This document shows positions 38,516 through 57,571 of a stretch of DNA of 64,000 bases, piece after piece. The notes below the pieces were generated by a model, which was given only the letters and a program-made list of their open reading frames with translations, ran no database searches and was not told where the DNA came from. The position numbers were made by a program, and so were the translations under genes. Source of the DNA: Azadirachta indica (lineage: Eukaryota > Streptophyta > Magnoliopsida > Sapindales > Meliaceae); the NCBI GenBank assembly GCA_022749755.1, contig CM040440.1, positions 18,773,269 to 18,837,268 of the forward strand. Reading direction: 5' to 3'. Each line of letters opens with the position of its first letter. Position 1 is the first letter of the stretch.

Positions 38516-41500
38516 TTAACGCCTTCGATCACGGCACATATTTCCATGCTTGTTATGTTCCCGAACCTCCCGGTACCCAGACGAATTCCATTGTCTTGAC
38601 CGCTCCACAGATGCAGAGCTCCACCCGGTATTCGTCCTGGGTTCGGGGAAGTTCCTTCTAGACATGTACTCTGTTGACCTAGTTGGACTATTCTCCGGAC
38701 TCCATGATTCAAATCCATCAGTACTTGCATATCCATTTCTCTCCCTACGACAACCTGACAGCAACTGATGCTGCTGCACGGGACCTCCAAATGATGGTGC
38801 ATTTAAATTGTTTTGGTTAACTTCAAATCTAGGATTTGAAGCAAATCGCTGAATTGTTCTTCCAGAATCAGATGCGGGACCTAAATTTCCCATTGGTTGT
38901 CTAGAGGCAAACGATGACGCAACATGCGCAGGATCAGTCGTGAAGTGTTGTTGTGCTTGGGACCTTACTGGCGTTGGCATTGGCATTGATGTGGGCAAGG
39001 AATACTGTCTCTCTGGTGCATTGTTATGCGTAGGTGCTGCTCTCGCATTGCTTCGGTTGTTTTCAATTCGGATTGAAGGCCCACCTGTAGCATTAATGTT
39101 TGAAGAGGTACTCACAATAGGTAAATTTTTCATGGATAAGTGAATCTCTGAGGCTTGTGCTTGTATAATTGGAAAACTGATGGGACGGGACTGATGCAAA
39201 GAAGGGACGACAGAAGGTTCTTGCCTTTCAGGTATTATGGTATTTGTTTGGTGTAATGAAGAACACATTGATGCTGGAACTTGTTGAGACACAATTGCCG
39301 GCTGTTGCGGCATCGCAACATTCATAGCCGAGATTCCAGACCTCACTAAATTAGTTGGAGGATGTTTTTCAACGGAAGAGACAGCGGAAGCAACTTCTGG
39401 AGCCATTGGACTCTGTCGCGAAAAAGGAATCCTGACTTCTTGTCTCCATCCACTCTGCAAATAATAAAAACAGTTGCATCATCTAACTGAGAAAAATTAG
39501 TCCTAACATTAGGCAAAACCATAGTCACGGGCAAATTTTTATATCCGCAATGTTTTCCCACAGAGAACAAAAAAAAAAAAAGAGTGCTTTTTTCTTAAAT
39601 TATTTCTTGCATTATTATACGTGGTTCATCAATTAGAATTCACTGGAAGTTTTAACAGTGAAGGAATAATGGCAGACACATTGGGGCCTCTTTCATTGCT
39701 TCTCGGTCAGGAAAGGACCAATTTTCCAGATAAGGACAAAATTCCCTGTCAACCCCATCATTGCATAGTAATCATTACTCTATGGGAAATGGGGTTCCGA
39801 ATATCGTACAGACTGCCCCATCTTACATGCATGAACTTAAAACATTAATTTACTAAAGCTCCTATTTCATTATTCTTATTTCTTTTATTTTTTCTTTAAT
39901 CCAATTGTAATAAGCGGAGTCGCCCATGAAAAATTGGCTGTATATTTTTTATGGCAAAAATGGTTGCATAAGCCTTAATTACGCACCGTTCCAGGATTGC
40001 TCGACGGAGTTGGGGATGGGAGCGAAACTTCAACCTTCTCCTCCACCTTTCCCCCAATCCCATTTATATTACCTGGTAAAACAGCCCCACCGGCCTTAAT
40101 CATATCTAGCAGCTTCACAGTATCTTCATTTGATAAGTTACCAGCTTGGCCAGAAGTCAGGGCAAAAACCAACTCTGGGTTTTTAAGCAGTACAGCAAGC
40201 AACTCAAGATCTGGTTCAGTAGTACTTGCATTACCAATATGAGATGAGACAGGCACCGTCACATCTGCACTATTTACAGTAACTTTATATGTTGTGGCAA
40301 CATGTGTTTCTCCATTATCAGCAGCATCAGGAGGCTGTTCAGTTGGGATTTCCAGGGTCAATGTATCATCATAGTCCATTTCAAGGTCCCATGGCTCCTT
40401 AGGATTAGATGGTATCTCCTGGACTGTATGGTAGACGGTTTCCTTCTCCCGATGGGTTCTGTTTTTCTGAACTTCAACCTCTTTGCTATTATCTCCAGCA
40501 CCTACTCTCCAAACAGCGTTCAGTTTCACTTCTGCAGAGAGGAAAAGGGCATAAAAGGTTGAAACTTCTGGTGAACGTCACTAAACATCAAGGGCACGCC
40601 ATCAATAAGAGATACAAAGAAAAGCAAAAGAGAAGCAGAGAAATTCTTTAGTTGCAGGAAATACAGGTCGAGCATGAGATATGCAAGACAGACACTGTTT
40701 TGCTAACAAGGACCAAAATTTTTCATATTACGAGGAAGTAACATATATTAGAAAAGAGAATGAGAAACTGAAGTACAAGTGGACCGCTTCCTCAACTTAG
40801 TCACAATCAGTCTGCAACTGTAACCTGTAAAAGGTGCATCTACAATCATGAGTGGAAGTTTATTAACAGATGAAATTGGCTTAAGGAACTGAGTGAGCTG
40901 AGGGTTATAAAGCCCGATAAAACCAATAACCAAAAAAAAATAAATTGAGCAAAACCGGTCTCCTAATATAGCCTTCACATGCTAACAGAATTCTAAACTG
41001 CTGGATACAGTATATTATATAAACCAAAATTCTTAAAGTGACAAATTCAGTGGCATGCGGACAGATGGTCTAAATTGAGGTAGTTATTCAGTACTAACTC
41101 CTTTTTCATTGCTCTTAATCACAAATTTACAAACACATGGTGGGCATTAAGCTTGTTTGTGCTCTGCAAAAATGCAACGCGGGCCTTACATTCAACAACA
41201 TAAGATTACCTCCAGCAAGATAGAAGCACCATGCACTTATAAACAACTTTTAAATCATCATCATTTAGGTGCCAGAGTGCAAGGTTAGTTAAAAATAAAT
41301 AAATAAATAAAACATCACTTGTGATTAATCACCAAAAAAAAGAGGCCATTCAAACATGAAATGAGATTAGAAGGAATATCACTTATAAATATCAGAGCAT
41401 TTGGATAACCATGCTCATTAAATGGAGTCACTGATATTGTTAGCTTCAAGGTGAACCGACATGTTTATTAGAGGAATCAAACCCATTAATAAGCTATGAA

Positions 41501-44500
41501 AAGTGAAATAGAACAAAATCCATATTATTTCTGGCACAACAATGACCACTCTCTAATTTGGTAGGCACCGATATTAACCTGTCCAGTAGGATCCTATCAA
41601 AGCAAGTACAGTATCCCATTAAAGTTTTGCATCATCACACCAATACTTTTTTCCTCCCAATACAGTTTTTCACATGCTGAAAGAGCAATGGAGTATTGAC
41701 ATTTTCTTTCCATCATAAAAAAATAAAAATTTCCGATGATTAATCAAAATCTGATCTCTCATGATCATCTCAAGCTCTGTTTTTCTAAAGCATAAATCAA
41801 AAAAAGATACACAACCTGATGGCCACCAGCAATTTATTTTCAGTCAAAAATGGCTATTAGTGAGTCAGCAAAGGGTACATTTGAATCCAGGTCTCCACAA
41901 CCACACAAATTAGCGCTTAGACAAACAGCCTATGTCTATTTCTTTCTTTTACTAGAAAATTTTGTATAAGAAGGCTGATCAGCAGACTTACCATGGAGCT
42001 AATAATATGATTGCCAAACCATTATCGCACAATGGTATTGGCATTACATTGATAGAGAGGATCATTTCAAGTCTTACAGAAGGCAAAATTTATCCAAAAA
42101 ACAAATGGAGCTAATTAAATTTCCAAATCAGGTATGCCATACGGAAGTTCTGAGTTCATCACAAATGGAAGAACAAATTTGTAATCTGGTATGATACCAA
42201 ACTTTCACTTTTAGTTATAATTATTTGACAGGAAAAGGTGAAAAGAAGGTATATACAACAGAACCCAATTTTTACACAAAATGGAACTATGGTTGTTATA
42301 CTCAAGAGATAATCAAAAAATTTTGACTGGTGGGAGAGGTAATCAAGAGAGGCTAGCATCTGTGGTTGCAGAAGCAATTGAATCTCCATCCCTGAGAACG
42401 TAAGAATTATCTCTGATATGCTATCAATTGCTCGAGGATCAGGGAAGTAGAGAGATATCCTTTCTACACTAATATTATTGGCAAATATGCAAGGAACCAA
42501 CAAAAGAACACTGAAAGCAAGTGTACCTGGTGGTGTCTGCCATCGGATCAGGACCCTATTGCACTTCTCTGGAGGCACCTTAATGTCCATTTTCTGCTTT
42601 GAGTCAAGAGGGGATTCCAGCTTACAAGAAATTTTTGATTGAACCATTTCTGCCTTCTTGTGCTCCTCAATTTGAGGCCGAACCAGAGCTTTTGATACTG
42701 GCAGCACAATGCTGGCTTGAGTGGTTGTCAATTTGTTTAGACCTTCAGTCTTTACTTCATTACTTCCATTAGATGAAGAACCCATTTTCCCATATTTATT
42801 CTGCATATGCATAGCTCGCAATTTTGCTTTTTGAATATCATCAGCAGACATTGGACGAGCTTGACTCACAGGAGCTGCTCTAGCGGCCTGCGGGCTTCTG
42901 CCAGGCATTTTTTGACCTGGCTGTTCCACAAACTGGACTTTTCGACGTTCTCTGTTATCTGTTACTGGTTAAGGCAATCAAATTCAGCGGTTAACATTTA
43001 CATAAAGAATCAATGCTTACCTATAATCAACACTTTTTCCCATTAATTCTATCTACGGTCCTTTCTCTACACCTTTAATAAGTTGAAGGAGGAAAATTTC
43101 ATTCAAATTAATACTAGAAAACATATTCATATTTTATTGGAAATCACTTAGATCTTCCAAAACAAGCAGATTGCAAGTCAAAATCCAGGATCTTTTATCA
43201 TTTTCATAGAAAATAGAACCAATGAGTACCGCCCCCCAGAAGGGACAGAGTTGGTGAAAGTTAATAATGTTCATAATAGAGATGATTTACAGACAAGAAT
43301 GTTATTTTTCATCTATTCCTCCATATAAATAATGCATGCAATAACATTGCCAGTAAACAAGAAAATTCAAAAGGATACAGGATGAAGATGCGCCAAGGAT
43401 GTTCTTCCTTGCAGAGTCATCTGAAGATGCTGTCAATAGTTTTAGTGGTTGTGGAGATTCTAGCTTCCTGAACAAGAAAAACCATGCTTAATACCTCCAA
43501 AACTACCGACATTGCCAAAGAGGCCAAAGAAATATCAGATTATATATTAATTCCACACCTCAAATTTTCAGAACTTTCATATGAAGAAGCAAGACTGGCC
43601 TCCTGAAAAGCCAAATAAGAGAAGTCATTAGCAATCACAAGAACAAAAACACAGCTTTCAGCAGTTTCTCAATTGAATTTGTATAGCACTTACTGAAACA
43701 TTATTGTTTGACTGCCATGATTCATCAGCCATAATTTCACCAATACTGCACCATGTATAGAGTGCAACGATAAGAAACAACTTGAAAAAATCTTGCAGGT
43801 ACAAGCAAAAAAAAAAAACAAGAACTTGCCTCTGTTTTAGAATTAACTCGTTCTCAGAATCAGTACAAGATTTTGTGCCATTAGGTTTCTTCAAAGCTTG
43901 GCTTCTTGCAAACAGTTTGCTCCATTTTGATAACAAAATCCTAGCCCTGTTCGTTAAGTCTGATCTTCAAATCAGATGAATAAGATTCAAAAATATCCCA
44001 CAGGATGCAAAAAGATATTAGCTAAACAACTTATTGACAAAAAAGAATACAAAGTTAAAAGTTTAATATGAATTATAATACAAGATCTTTTTTGACAAAA
44101 GTATATTATAGATAAGTTAGAGAGGTCTCTATAACAGAAGCACACCTGATGCCCGGTAAAAACGTAATCTTTTAACACTTTGCAGTATAGCTGACATTTG
44201 TTCTGGGAAAGCTTTATGTAGTGGCAAGTGAGAGTAAACCTGTATGCCAGTCAATCAATGTAATTCAAAGCTAAGTTACAGTAAAAGATAAATTAAATCA
44301 ACTCTACGATATCCACATACAGTCACATACATCAAGGATAACAGAAAGAACACTTGTTTGTTCCTCATCAGCTGCTTGACTCATCCACGTTGCTAAAATC
44401 ATCACTCCACCTTTGGTTAAAAACCTGTAACCATAACAACTGTACCAGTAAGAATAGCAGACAATACAAAATACTTCAAAGTTCATATAGATTTTCTGCA

Positions 44501-46514
44501 AGTACCAAAATAGGACAGAGGAATTTTCTATCTGCAAGATCCACTCCATCAGCTTCACCTGCCCAGAAAATGTTTCTTCTCTCCTCATCAAACTGAAAAT
44601 ATTCTCAACAAAATGTTTATCTAAGTCATCTATGCCAACTAGAGAATCATCCTGCCCCGAACAAGATGGTTCTTCTTCAACATTGAGCGAGCCAATAGAG
44701 TTTAAGGGAAGATGATCAATGGGTATCACACTGGTCGGACCAGCAGAGCTTAAGGGCACGGGATCAATAGGAATCATAGAATCAGAGATAATTCGGACCA
44801 CATCACTCTGTGGCTCTTTACATGCATTAGACTTAATTGCCTTCTCCCTTGACAACCGAACTAGTTTCCTCACTCTAGAACGTTGGCTGGCAAAAAAATC
44901 CTTAACCTATACAGGATACATGAGAAAGGTGTTAACAATAACAAGCATACACTTCATCCACTAGAACAGATAGTTCAATGAAAATGATATCAAAACGAGA
45001 AGAAGAAAATAAGAACAAAAAGTATATCTAGAGAAGAAAAGGGACCTGCGTAACTGTAACACCAAATTGAGCACTGATCTCACGTGATTCCCTCTTACTT
45101 ATTGCATCTTTCACAGAGAAAACTTCTTGCATGTACTTTAAAGCCTTAGGGTTTAGCAAATCCCTAGGTCTCTTTCCTGCGATATTAATAATGAAGCAAA
45201 ATAGCAACCAAGACAAGTAAGCAGCAGAATTAGAATACTTGTGATCTGATAAGAACAAAAGAAAATTTCATTGAGAAACAGCAGCATACAAAAAGCAAAA
45301 CCAATTGCAAGAGGATAAATAACTAAATAAGCACAAAGGTTTCTGTTCTGTGTCACTTTTTTTCTTTTCCTTTAGGTTTGTTTTAATCACATATCAGATC
45401 AAAGAAAAGAAGCATACAAAACAAATGGAGAGACTGATATATAAAATCACTTTATCCAACGAGATCTGTTATATAAAATCTCCAAGATTTAGAAACTCAA
45501 CTCATATTCATTGTTATTTGAGGACATGATATTGAATGTGTATAGCACCTGAAGCCTGTCAAAATCTTATCTAATTTACAAAATGAAATCAAAAAATATT
45601 CCCCTCAAGATTCCTAGCAGTACACATTAGAGAATCACAACAATCATACATATCAGGAACAGTGGTACAACCAGCAAAACTCACCAATTTTTATCGACAG
45701 GGCACCAGCTGCCTGCATGTGCCAATAAAATTTTAATTAGTTAACATGGTAAATGAATAATACATTTATCACTCAAAATACCTTATTGAAAGGAAAGCCA
45801 TCAGAACACATTAACAGAAAACCCAATGCTAGTCATATAGCATAACATTTAAGTAATACTATGCATTACCGAATCATGAAGAGGCATTATATGTTATAAT
45901 TTTATAATTACTACAATTTTGAGCAAACTTTCTATTTCATATTGGCAAAGACCGACACTTAGCAACATAATTTTCAGCTGATCTATGAAATATTGACACA
46001 AAACATGAGATAACTATGTAATGGCTTATGTGATTATGTGCAAATACTTGAATATTCTAATTGGTATCGACAATGCTCGGTAGGATTTGGCATGCAATTT
46101 GCCTACTAAATTAAGCTGTATACTGTGTCCCGTAATAAGAAAGTCTTGCAATGGTTCATTATAAGAAAGTTTTTAATAGAACTGAAACTCCTAAAAAGGC
46201 GATAATTCACCCTACTAAACCAAAAAAGTTTTAAAGTATATATATACACACGATTGTGTGGAGCTTTTTGTTATTTAGCCGAATTAGTTACAAGATTAAT
46301 ATTTAAGCAAGTAAAGTGAGCTGAATTTTGAAGAACGCACCATTTCTTGCGAAAGAGGATTGACTCCAGTTAGTCTGCATTGTGTGACAACAACGTTTTG
46401 GAGCTGCTCGATCTGGCTGTGGAAAAGCTCTCTCTGCGAATCCAGAAACTTCTGAAACGATTCCACCGAACTCCCAATCTCCATCTCCAAAGAATTCTTC
46501 TTCAACGCCTCCAT
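38516..46514 (-). CDS. LD: LUMINIDEPENDENS, homeodomain protein of the autonomous flowering pathway
   Basis: Thirteen exons (transcript order): 46341-46514, 45685-45712, 45046-45176, 44506-44906, 44331-44424, 44146-44239, 43830-43959, 43694-43745, 43559-43602, 43379-43467, 42527-42964, 39987-40531, 38516-39454; 1052 aa, against about 950 in Arabidopsis. LD is a nuclear protein that promotes flowering by lowering FLC expression. The start at 46514 (MEALKKN) aligns with the Arabidopsis N-terminus. Motifs are EIGSSVESFQKFLDSQ; a divergent homeodomain from about residue 69, GKRPRDLLNPKALKYMQ to DFFASQRSRVRKLVR; a TFIIS N-terminal-like helical domain with FSGQVKLMEW and LPLHKAFPEQ; RRKVQFVEQPGQK; RPMSADDIQKAKLRAMHMQ; NPKEPWDLEMDYDD; EPDLELLAVLLKNPELV; EVSLPSPTPSSNPG; and ESWSPENSPTR near the C-terminus. 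Intron 7 uses a GC donor. Exon 2 is only 28 nt. Confidence 0.95.
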
Positions 46515-46560
46515 TATCCAACTCAAAACTCGATGTTCTAGACCGATAGAGACCACTCAT
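46303..46560 (-). other. Upstream ORF overlapping the LD start codon
   Basis: An ATG at 46560, 46 bases before the LD ATG, opens an 85-codon frame in a different phase that runs through the LD start and ends at 46303, within intron 1 of unspliced RNA. If the LD leader includes 46560, scanning ribosomes would meet this ATG first. Its peptide has no family resemblance. Whether it lies in the mature mRNA is unknown. Confidence 0.45.
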
Positions 46561-46629
46561 TAGGGTGCAAATTAAAGAATTGAGAAAACTAAAAAGAAAA
46601 ATTTGAATTCTGGTTTGAGATGGATATAA

Positions 46630-46666
46630 TTAGGATTAGGGTTAGGGTTAGGGTTAGGGTTAGGGG
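46630..46666. repeat. Telomere-like (TTAGGG)n hexamer array upstream of LD
   Basis: One TTAGGA followed by five perfect TTAGGG units and an extra G. On the LD strand it reads (CCCTAA)5 about 115-150 bases upstream of the LD start codon. The usual plant telomere unit is the heptamer TTTAGGG, so the hexamer is unexpected as telomere debris. Short CCCTAA telo-boxes are known promoter elements of plant housekeeping genes. Confidence 0.9.
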
Positions 46667-48180
46667 CTTCGTTACTGGGAATAGACAGTGTAGAGAGATG
46701 GAGCCGGTGCGAATATGAACGGTGCAGCAAAGTAGAACCCACAGTGAACAATTCGCGCGTCTATGCTGCGGATCCGGTTCTTCGGTTTAACGCTTTTCCA
46801 GCGGTTTCGTACTTCGGACCCAGGCCGCCCCAGTCTAGTCTATGCGCTCGTTAATAAATAAAGAATCTGTTAATTAATTGCAAATTATTAACCTGCTAGC
46901 TGCCTGGACATTTCCTTTGTTCTACAATATATTTCTAAACTATAAATTTTTTAAGATTTTTTTAAAAAAGAAAATACATACGTCATTTATTATTTTTTTA
47001 TTTTTTAGTTAAATCGAAATAAAAACCCGTAACTGTTTCTAATAAATATATTTTTAAAAATAGTTTTTATGACGTGGAATGTGATTCCTATATTTTGTTG
47101 GAGTAGGAATTCTCGTTTCATTAGTTTTGACAACCAACAGGAATTTGGATTCTATTCTCTGTTTGATTTCTCCCACTTAACTACTACTTTAATGTTTATA
47201 AATATCTCAAATCACACTATATTTTACTCTTATTCCTTACACTCATATACTCTATTCGGTATTCACACGAGTTTTCTTCAAAAGTTAGAAAAGATTAAAA
47301 AAATCTCTCTCCTCCAATTATGAATCGAGGTATGCTCTATTTTGATTATTTGTGTTTAGGTAATGCTGTATTCATAATGTTTTTCTTCACAAATTTTTTT
47401 AAAGAAATCTCTCAATTCAGGCATATGAATTGTATTCATAAAGTATTTGAAAATCTTAAAAAGAAACATCTAAGTATTCTCTGCTTGATATATTGATTTA
47501 TTCATGTTTATAAATTATTGAATGTTGATTATGCGTGGATGCATTGTATTTAAGACTTGAATCATATTTTATTCGGTGTATATGTTAATTTTCTGATGCT
47601 CGGATGACATATTTCAATTAAAATTAAAACTCGCAGTGATAGTCACCCAATTTCGTTCATGGCGGTGATTACCCCTTGGTTCTTATGCGTTTGACTCTCC
47701 GGCTTTTGATTCTTTATTCTTTATTTTTATTTATTTTAAAATTGGGTTATTTTTAATTTATAACTAAAAACGTTGGTGTATTCTGATTTTAATTGATAGT
47801 ATGCCATGTAACATTATTATTTTATTTGATTAAAAATTAAATTGTTAAATAATTCTTTTTCAAATTTATACTTTTTTCTGAAAAGTCCAATTTATACAAT
47901 TTGATTGGAACTTAATGGAATAACTATTTGATTCAAACTCAAATTCTTAATTTTTTTAATAAAAATTTAAATAAAAAAAAGTTAAATAAAAATAAAAATA
48001 AAAATAATAATAGGAATAATAAGAAATAAACTAGAGGTCTCAAACAGGTATAGCTATCCTCCTAAAAGCCTCCTAAAAGCATGGTTTAATCCAACAAATC
48101 GACCCTTTTTAGTAATTTACTATGCTTTAAAAGCTAGGCCTGTCAAATCCCTCCCATCTTTCACTGCTTAATTACTGACG
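46667..48180. other. Divergent promoter region between LD and CUL1
   Basis: About 1.5 kb between the two leaders, with both genes transcribed outward. It is AT-rich in the middle, with no coding frame that I recognise. The LD-proximal end carries the telomere-like array and a GC-richer block (46680-46850). The CUL1-proximal end (48040-48180) is also less AT-rich. Confidence 0.5.
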
Positions 48181-48251
48181 CGATCCGCCGTTAGGGTTCC
48201 TCCGCGATTCACGTCTCGTCCATAAGCGCTCCCTGAAATCGTTGCTTGACG
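48180..48251 (+). other. 5' leader exon of CUL1 (predicted)
   Basis: A GC-richer segment with a TTAGGGTTCC telo-box-like motif ends at GACG, followed by GTGCGT at 48252. Joining it to the acceptor TTGCAG at 48919 gives a 668-base leader intron and puts the start codon 17 bases into the next exon. The left limit is not defined. Confidence 0.5.
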
Positions 48252-48936
48252 GTGCGTTTTTTTTCCTGTTTTTGTATTCACGATGCGATTCTCAACAGTT
48301 ATCCCCGCGCATTGTTTTTATTTTTGTTTTTCCAGTCGTAATTTTTTTTTTGTCGTCAATCGATGTCAGGTGATTCTCTTGGTATTCCGTTTTAAATATC
48401 AATTCTGATCGGTTTTTATTCTTATCTGTAAATATTTCTATTTTTTATGAATCGTTTACCAATGTAATGTGATCGTGTGATTTGTATCATTTATTTACGC
48501 TGGAATGGACTGATGACAATGCGTGGCTTCAAACGGCTTGATATTTTAGAGAGTTGGTTTGTCAAATTTTTTTATTTGATAGCGTTAATCAATTTTTAGG
48601 GTTCGAGTTTCTGTTCATGTTTTTGGTTGGTCCGTTCCTCGTTTTTAGTGGTTGCTAGAATTTTTGCTGTTGTTCCTTGATTGACTTACTTATTTTTTCA
48701 CCCTTGTTGTGTTTTTTCGTCGTTTCAAAACTGTGGTTCAGTTTAGCTTGGGTGCCAATTAAATTTTGGTATGGAGAAGGAAAATAATTAGTACTTTTTT
48801 GGTGTTTATAAATCTGCACATTGAAAATAAGCAGCATTTATTATCATTATTGTTTGAATGCAGGAGACATTTTCTTTGTATGCATAATTTGTTTATAGAC
48901 AATTGATTTCTGCTTGCAGATAGTTTTTGTTTAGCA

Positions 48937-54753
<5,817 letters not shown>

Positions 54754-57450
54754 TAATCTAATCTAAACTAATCCAATTGAATAACATAAAATGAAGTGGT
54801 GGGTTGGGGGGTGGGGGGGGTGGTGGTGTGTGGTGGGGAGGTGCCTGTACTGAAAAGGAGTAGAGCTAGAAAGTAAAACTAACTAGTTAATAGTGGCTTT
54901 TGAATCACCCAGTGCTGTAAATGCTGTGTAGTTGTGGTGTCTTCTGACACTAGGAAAGTTGATACTGGGACTTTAGAATTTTTGTGCACTTTTGCCTCAG
55001 TTTTGTGAAATCCGCCTTCCCTTTTTGGAGGAGGAAGAAGGAAACCAAAAAAAGAGTGGAAATTAATAGGAGTATCTCTATTGATTTTTCTAACGCTTTT
55101 TGTAAGAAGTATGTTGTGATGGGCTATGATTGGTATATCTCTATTACTTATTTATTCTACTCTTTACATTCAACTTCTGATATTCGGAGAATGCAATCAT
55201 ATGGTCTCTTAATTTACTTATATAGCAAATAGCAGCCCTGAATCAATCAATCAATCAATCATCTAAGAGTGTAATCTTATTTAGAGTACAGAGTGACTCA
55301 ATTCTTGAGGATGAATGATATTATTTGTGATAGCTAGTTGAGCTTCCGCAATCTTGAGAAGCAACAAGTTGAGAATAGGAGTCTTGTTTCTTCGAAGGGA
55401 ACCCCTGAGATCTGGGATAAAAAGAACGAACAATGTATCATTTATCTCAAGCTGTTAGTTGACTGTCAAATTAAAGGTGTAAAAATGTAAATGACATGTA
55501 ATGTGATTTTTGCTTTATTGTTTGAAGTAAACACAACTACTTTATTGACTTCTACAGCTGAAACGGGGAAACTCAATCCTAAAATATTGATTTTAGGCAA
55601 AATTTCCTACAAACACGTATGATAATCCTAACAATCTAACCCAAAATCGTGTTAATCTTAGAAAATGGAGGTCGGGAGCGATTTAGGAGGGGAAATGTCG
55701 TGCCACTTACCCGGGAGTTTATGAGTTTAGGAGCAATCAAGCATGTGTATAGATTAGGCCTTTTTGTGTAGAGATTTGAGGTTATGGTTAGCGTCAATTT
55801 TACAATAAAATACAAGTGACTTAAGGGTATTTGAATAAATTCATCATTTGAGGTCACTAACAATCCAAGGGGAGATAAATGATACATTGTTCATTCTTTT
55901 GGTCTAATTGATACTTTCCCGGAAAGATGATAATATAATTAAAGCCAAAAAAAGAAGGATAATTATTCCGACTTTGCTATTGGTTTTTGATGTAGAATTC
56001 AATTGATGGTCCAGTAGCAGCGTCAGTGGCATTACTGGAATGGAAAATTTGTTGTGTAACGTTGAAATAAGATGAGAATGCACGATCACATCACAATCAG
56101 GGAATTCTATCACAGAAGAGAATTAATACAACAAACAGACGTATAAGCGAAGGGACCAAACCCATATGCTATTTGTAGTTTATGTGTTCCCCGACAGAAG
56201 AAGACAAACGAATAATATAGGATCCATTCGTAACAGTTATATACCTTCATTTTATTTTGTTATTATATTATTTTACAACTATTAGTTAATTAAATTCACG
56301 ATATCTTCTAAATCTACAGAACCTTCAGGTTGCAATTCTATTTGAGTTGTAGAAGATAATTGACTGCAATAAAATAAATGAATCGATGATTTCCCTGCAC
56401 CCCAAGCCAAGCCAAGTACAAGTAAAACCAAATCCTCGAGTACCCCTCTCCTAATTTATTCAAACTATTTGGCATTAAAAGCTTTTAAAAACAAAACATA
56501 TTTTATGCACAACCATCCCTAACAAGAGGGCAAATGCTTTAGAATGGTACATTCATTCATTTTCTATACAAATTTATCATTTTTGTTCAACTTCAAGATA
56601 CAGCTGAAGAAAGTAAAAATTTCCAAAGCCAATGGGATACAGAGTTTATTACCAAGATTTAAATAAATGTTAATGTTACTGTACATTTAACAAGCTAGGT
56701 GATCGATCAAAATTTCATTGCCAGTGACTTGTATAAAATTGGTATAAAACTAATCTAAATACTACCAACTGAGAAGTATTATGTCCATATAAAGAAATAA
56801 CCAAAAGCCAAAAAGAAAAGGGAAAAACATTATCCTTCAGGTCAATTCATTTCTTGCCCGCACTCCTGCAAGTGTTACGTCTAACAGATGCTCAACCTGG
56901 AACCAAAAATTTTGTTCGGTCAGGCTTTTGTTTTAACTCCTAACATCAAATGACAACTTGATCATCTAACAATTAGATTCTTAATTCAAAATTGAACCAC
57001 CCACATACTTGTAAGTAGTACAACAAATAGATTCAGTTATGGCTAATTATCATTTCATAAGACAGATTGAATCTGGAGAGTTTTCAGTAGCGGCCGTACC
57101 TGTTAGCATCTGCCCATGCTGATGTAGTAGTAAAATACTCATTGCAACTAAAAATCTTGCCTTGCTCCCAAACTAAACGTGATTCAATGATATAATTATG
57201 TACATAAATAGCCACTGCCACCCAAAAGAAACAGTTAAAAAAGGCAACTAAATAGCATGTTGCATGTTCAAAAAAAATTTTTACAACAGTGAATAGTTTA
57301 CAAACCTTACAAGGAAATGAAGCTCGGACAATCTTTATTGACAGATGCTACATACATGTATTTATCTTCCACTTATAATCTCGCTAACTTCTTCATACTT
57401 GATTATCAATAGCAAACTATGAATTGTTACAGTAGTAAATAGGACCTGCC
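54754..57450. other. CUL1 3' flank and intergenic spacer
   Basis: The CUL1 3' UTR should occupy roughly the first 250 bases, including a G-rich run (54797-54838). A short (AATC)5 repeat lies at about 55242-55262. The rest has no gene-like frame. The right end approaches the 3' end of the minus-strand CW gene. Confidence 0.5.
54797..54838 (+). other. G-quadruplex-prone tract in the CUL1 3' region
   Basis: Contains G-runs of 3, 6, 8 and 4 separated by short loops within about 42 bases, starting 44 bases after the CUL1 stop. It is G-rich on the CUL1 sense strand, so the mRNA itself could fold. The match to G3+ tracts with loops of 1-7 is seen directly; folding is inferred. Confidence 0.6.
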
Positions 57451-57526
57451 AAAAAATGAGAACTTTTTTATTTAAAATAAAAAAAATATACATGTAATAT
57501 ACATACAAATACAGACACAGAAATAT

Positions 57527-57527
57527 C

Positions 57528-57570
<43 letters not shown>
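57527..57570. repeat. (TA)n-(GA)n compound microsatellite
   Basis: About 11 TA units pass directly into about 10 AG units. Located about 650 bases beyond the stop of the minus-strand CW gene. Confidence 0.9.

Positions 57571-57571
<1 letters not shown>

Noticed and set aside
46630..46666. Reading the TTAGGG array as a chromosome end or fragment of vertebrate DNA
   Set aside because: It is only 37 bases, embedded between two intact plant genes, and the flanks are continuous with the LD leader.
47069..47323. 84-codon plus-strand frame between LD and CUL1
   Set aside because: Phe/Ser/Ile-rich with no conserved motif; AT-rich spacer frames of this length occur by chance.
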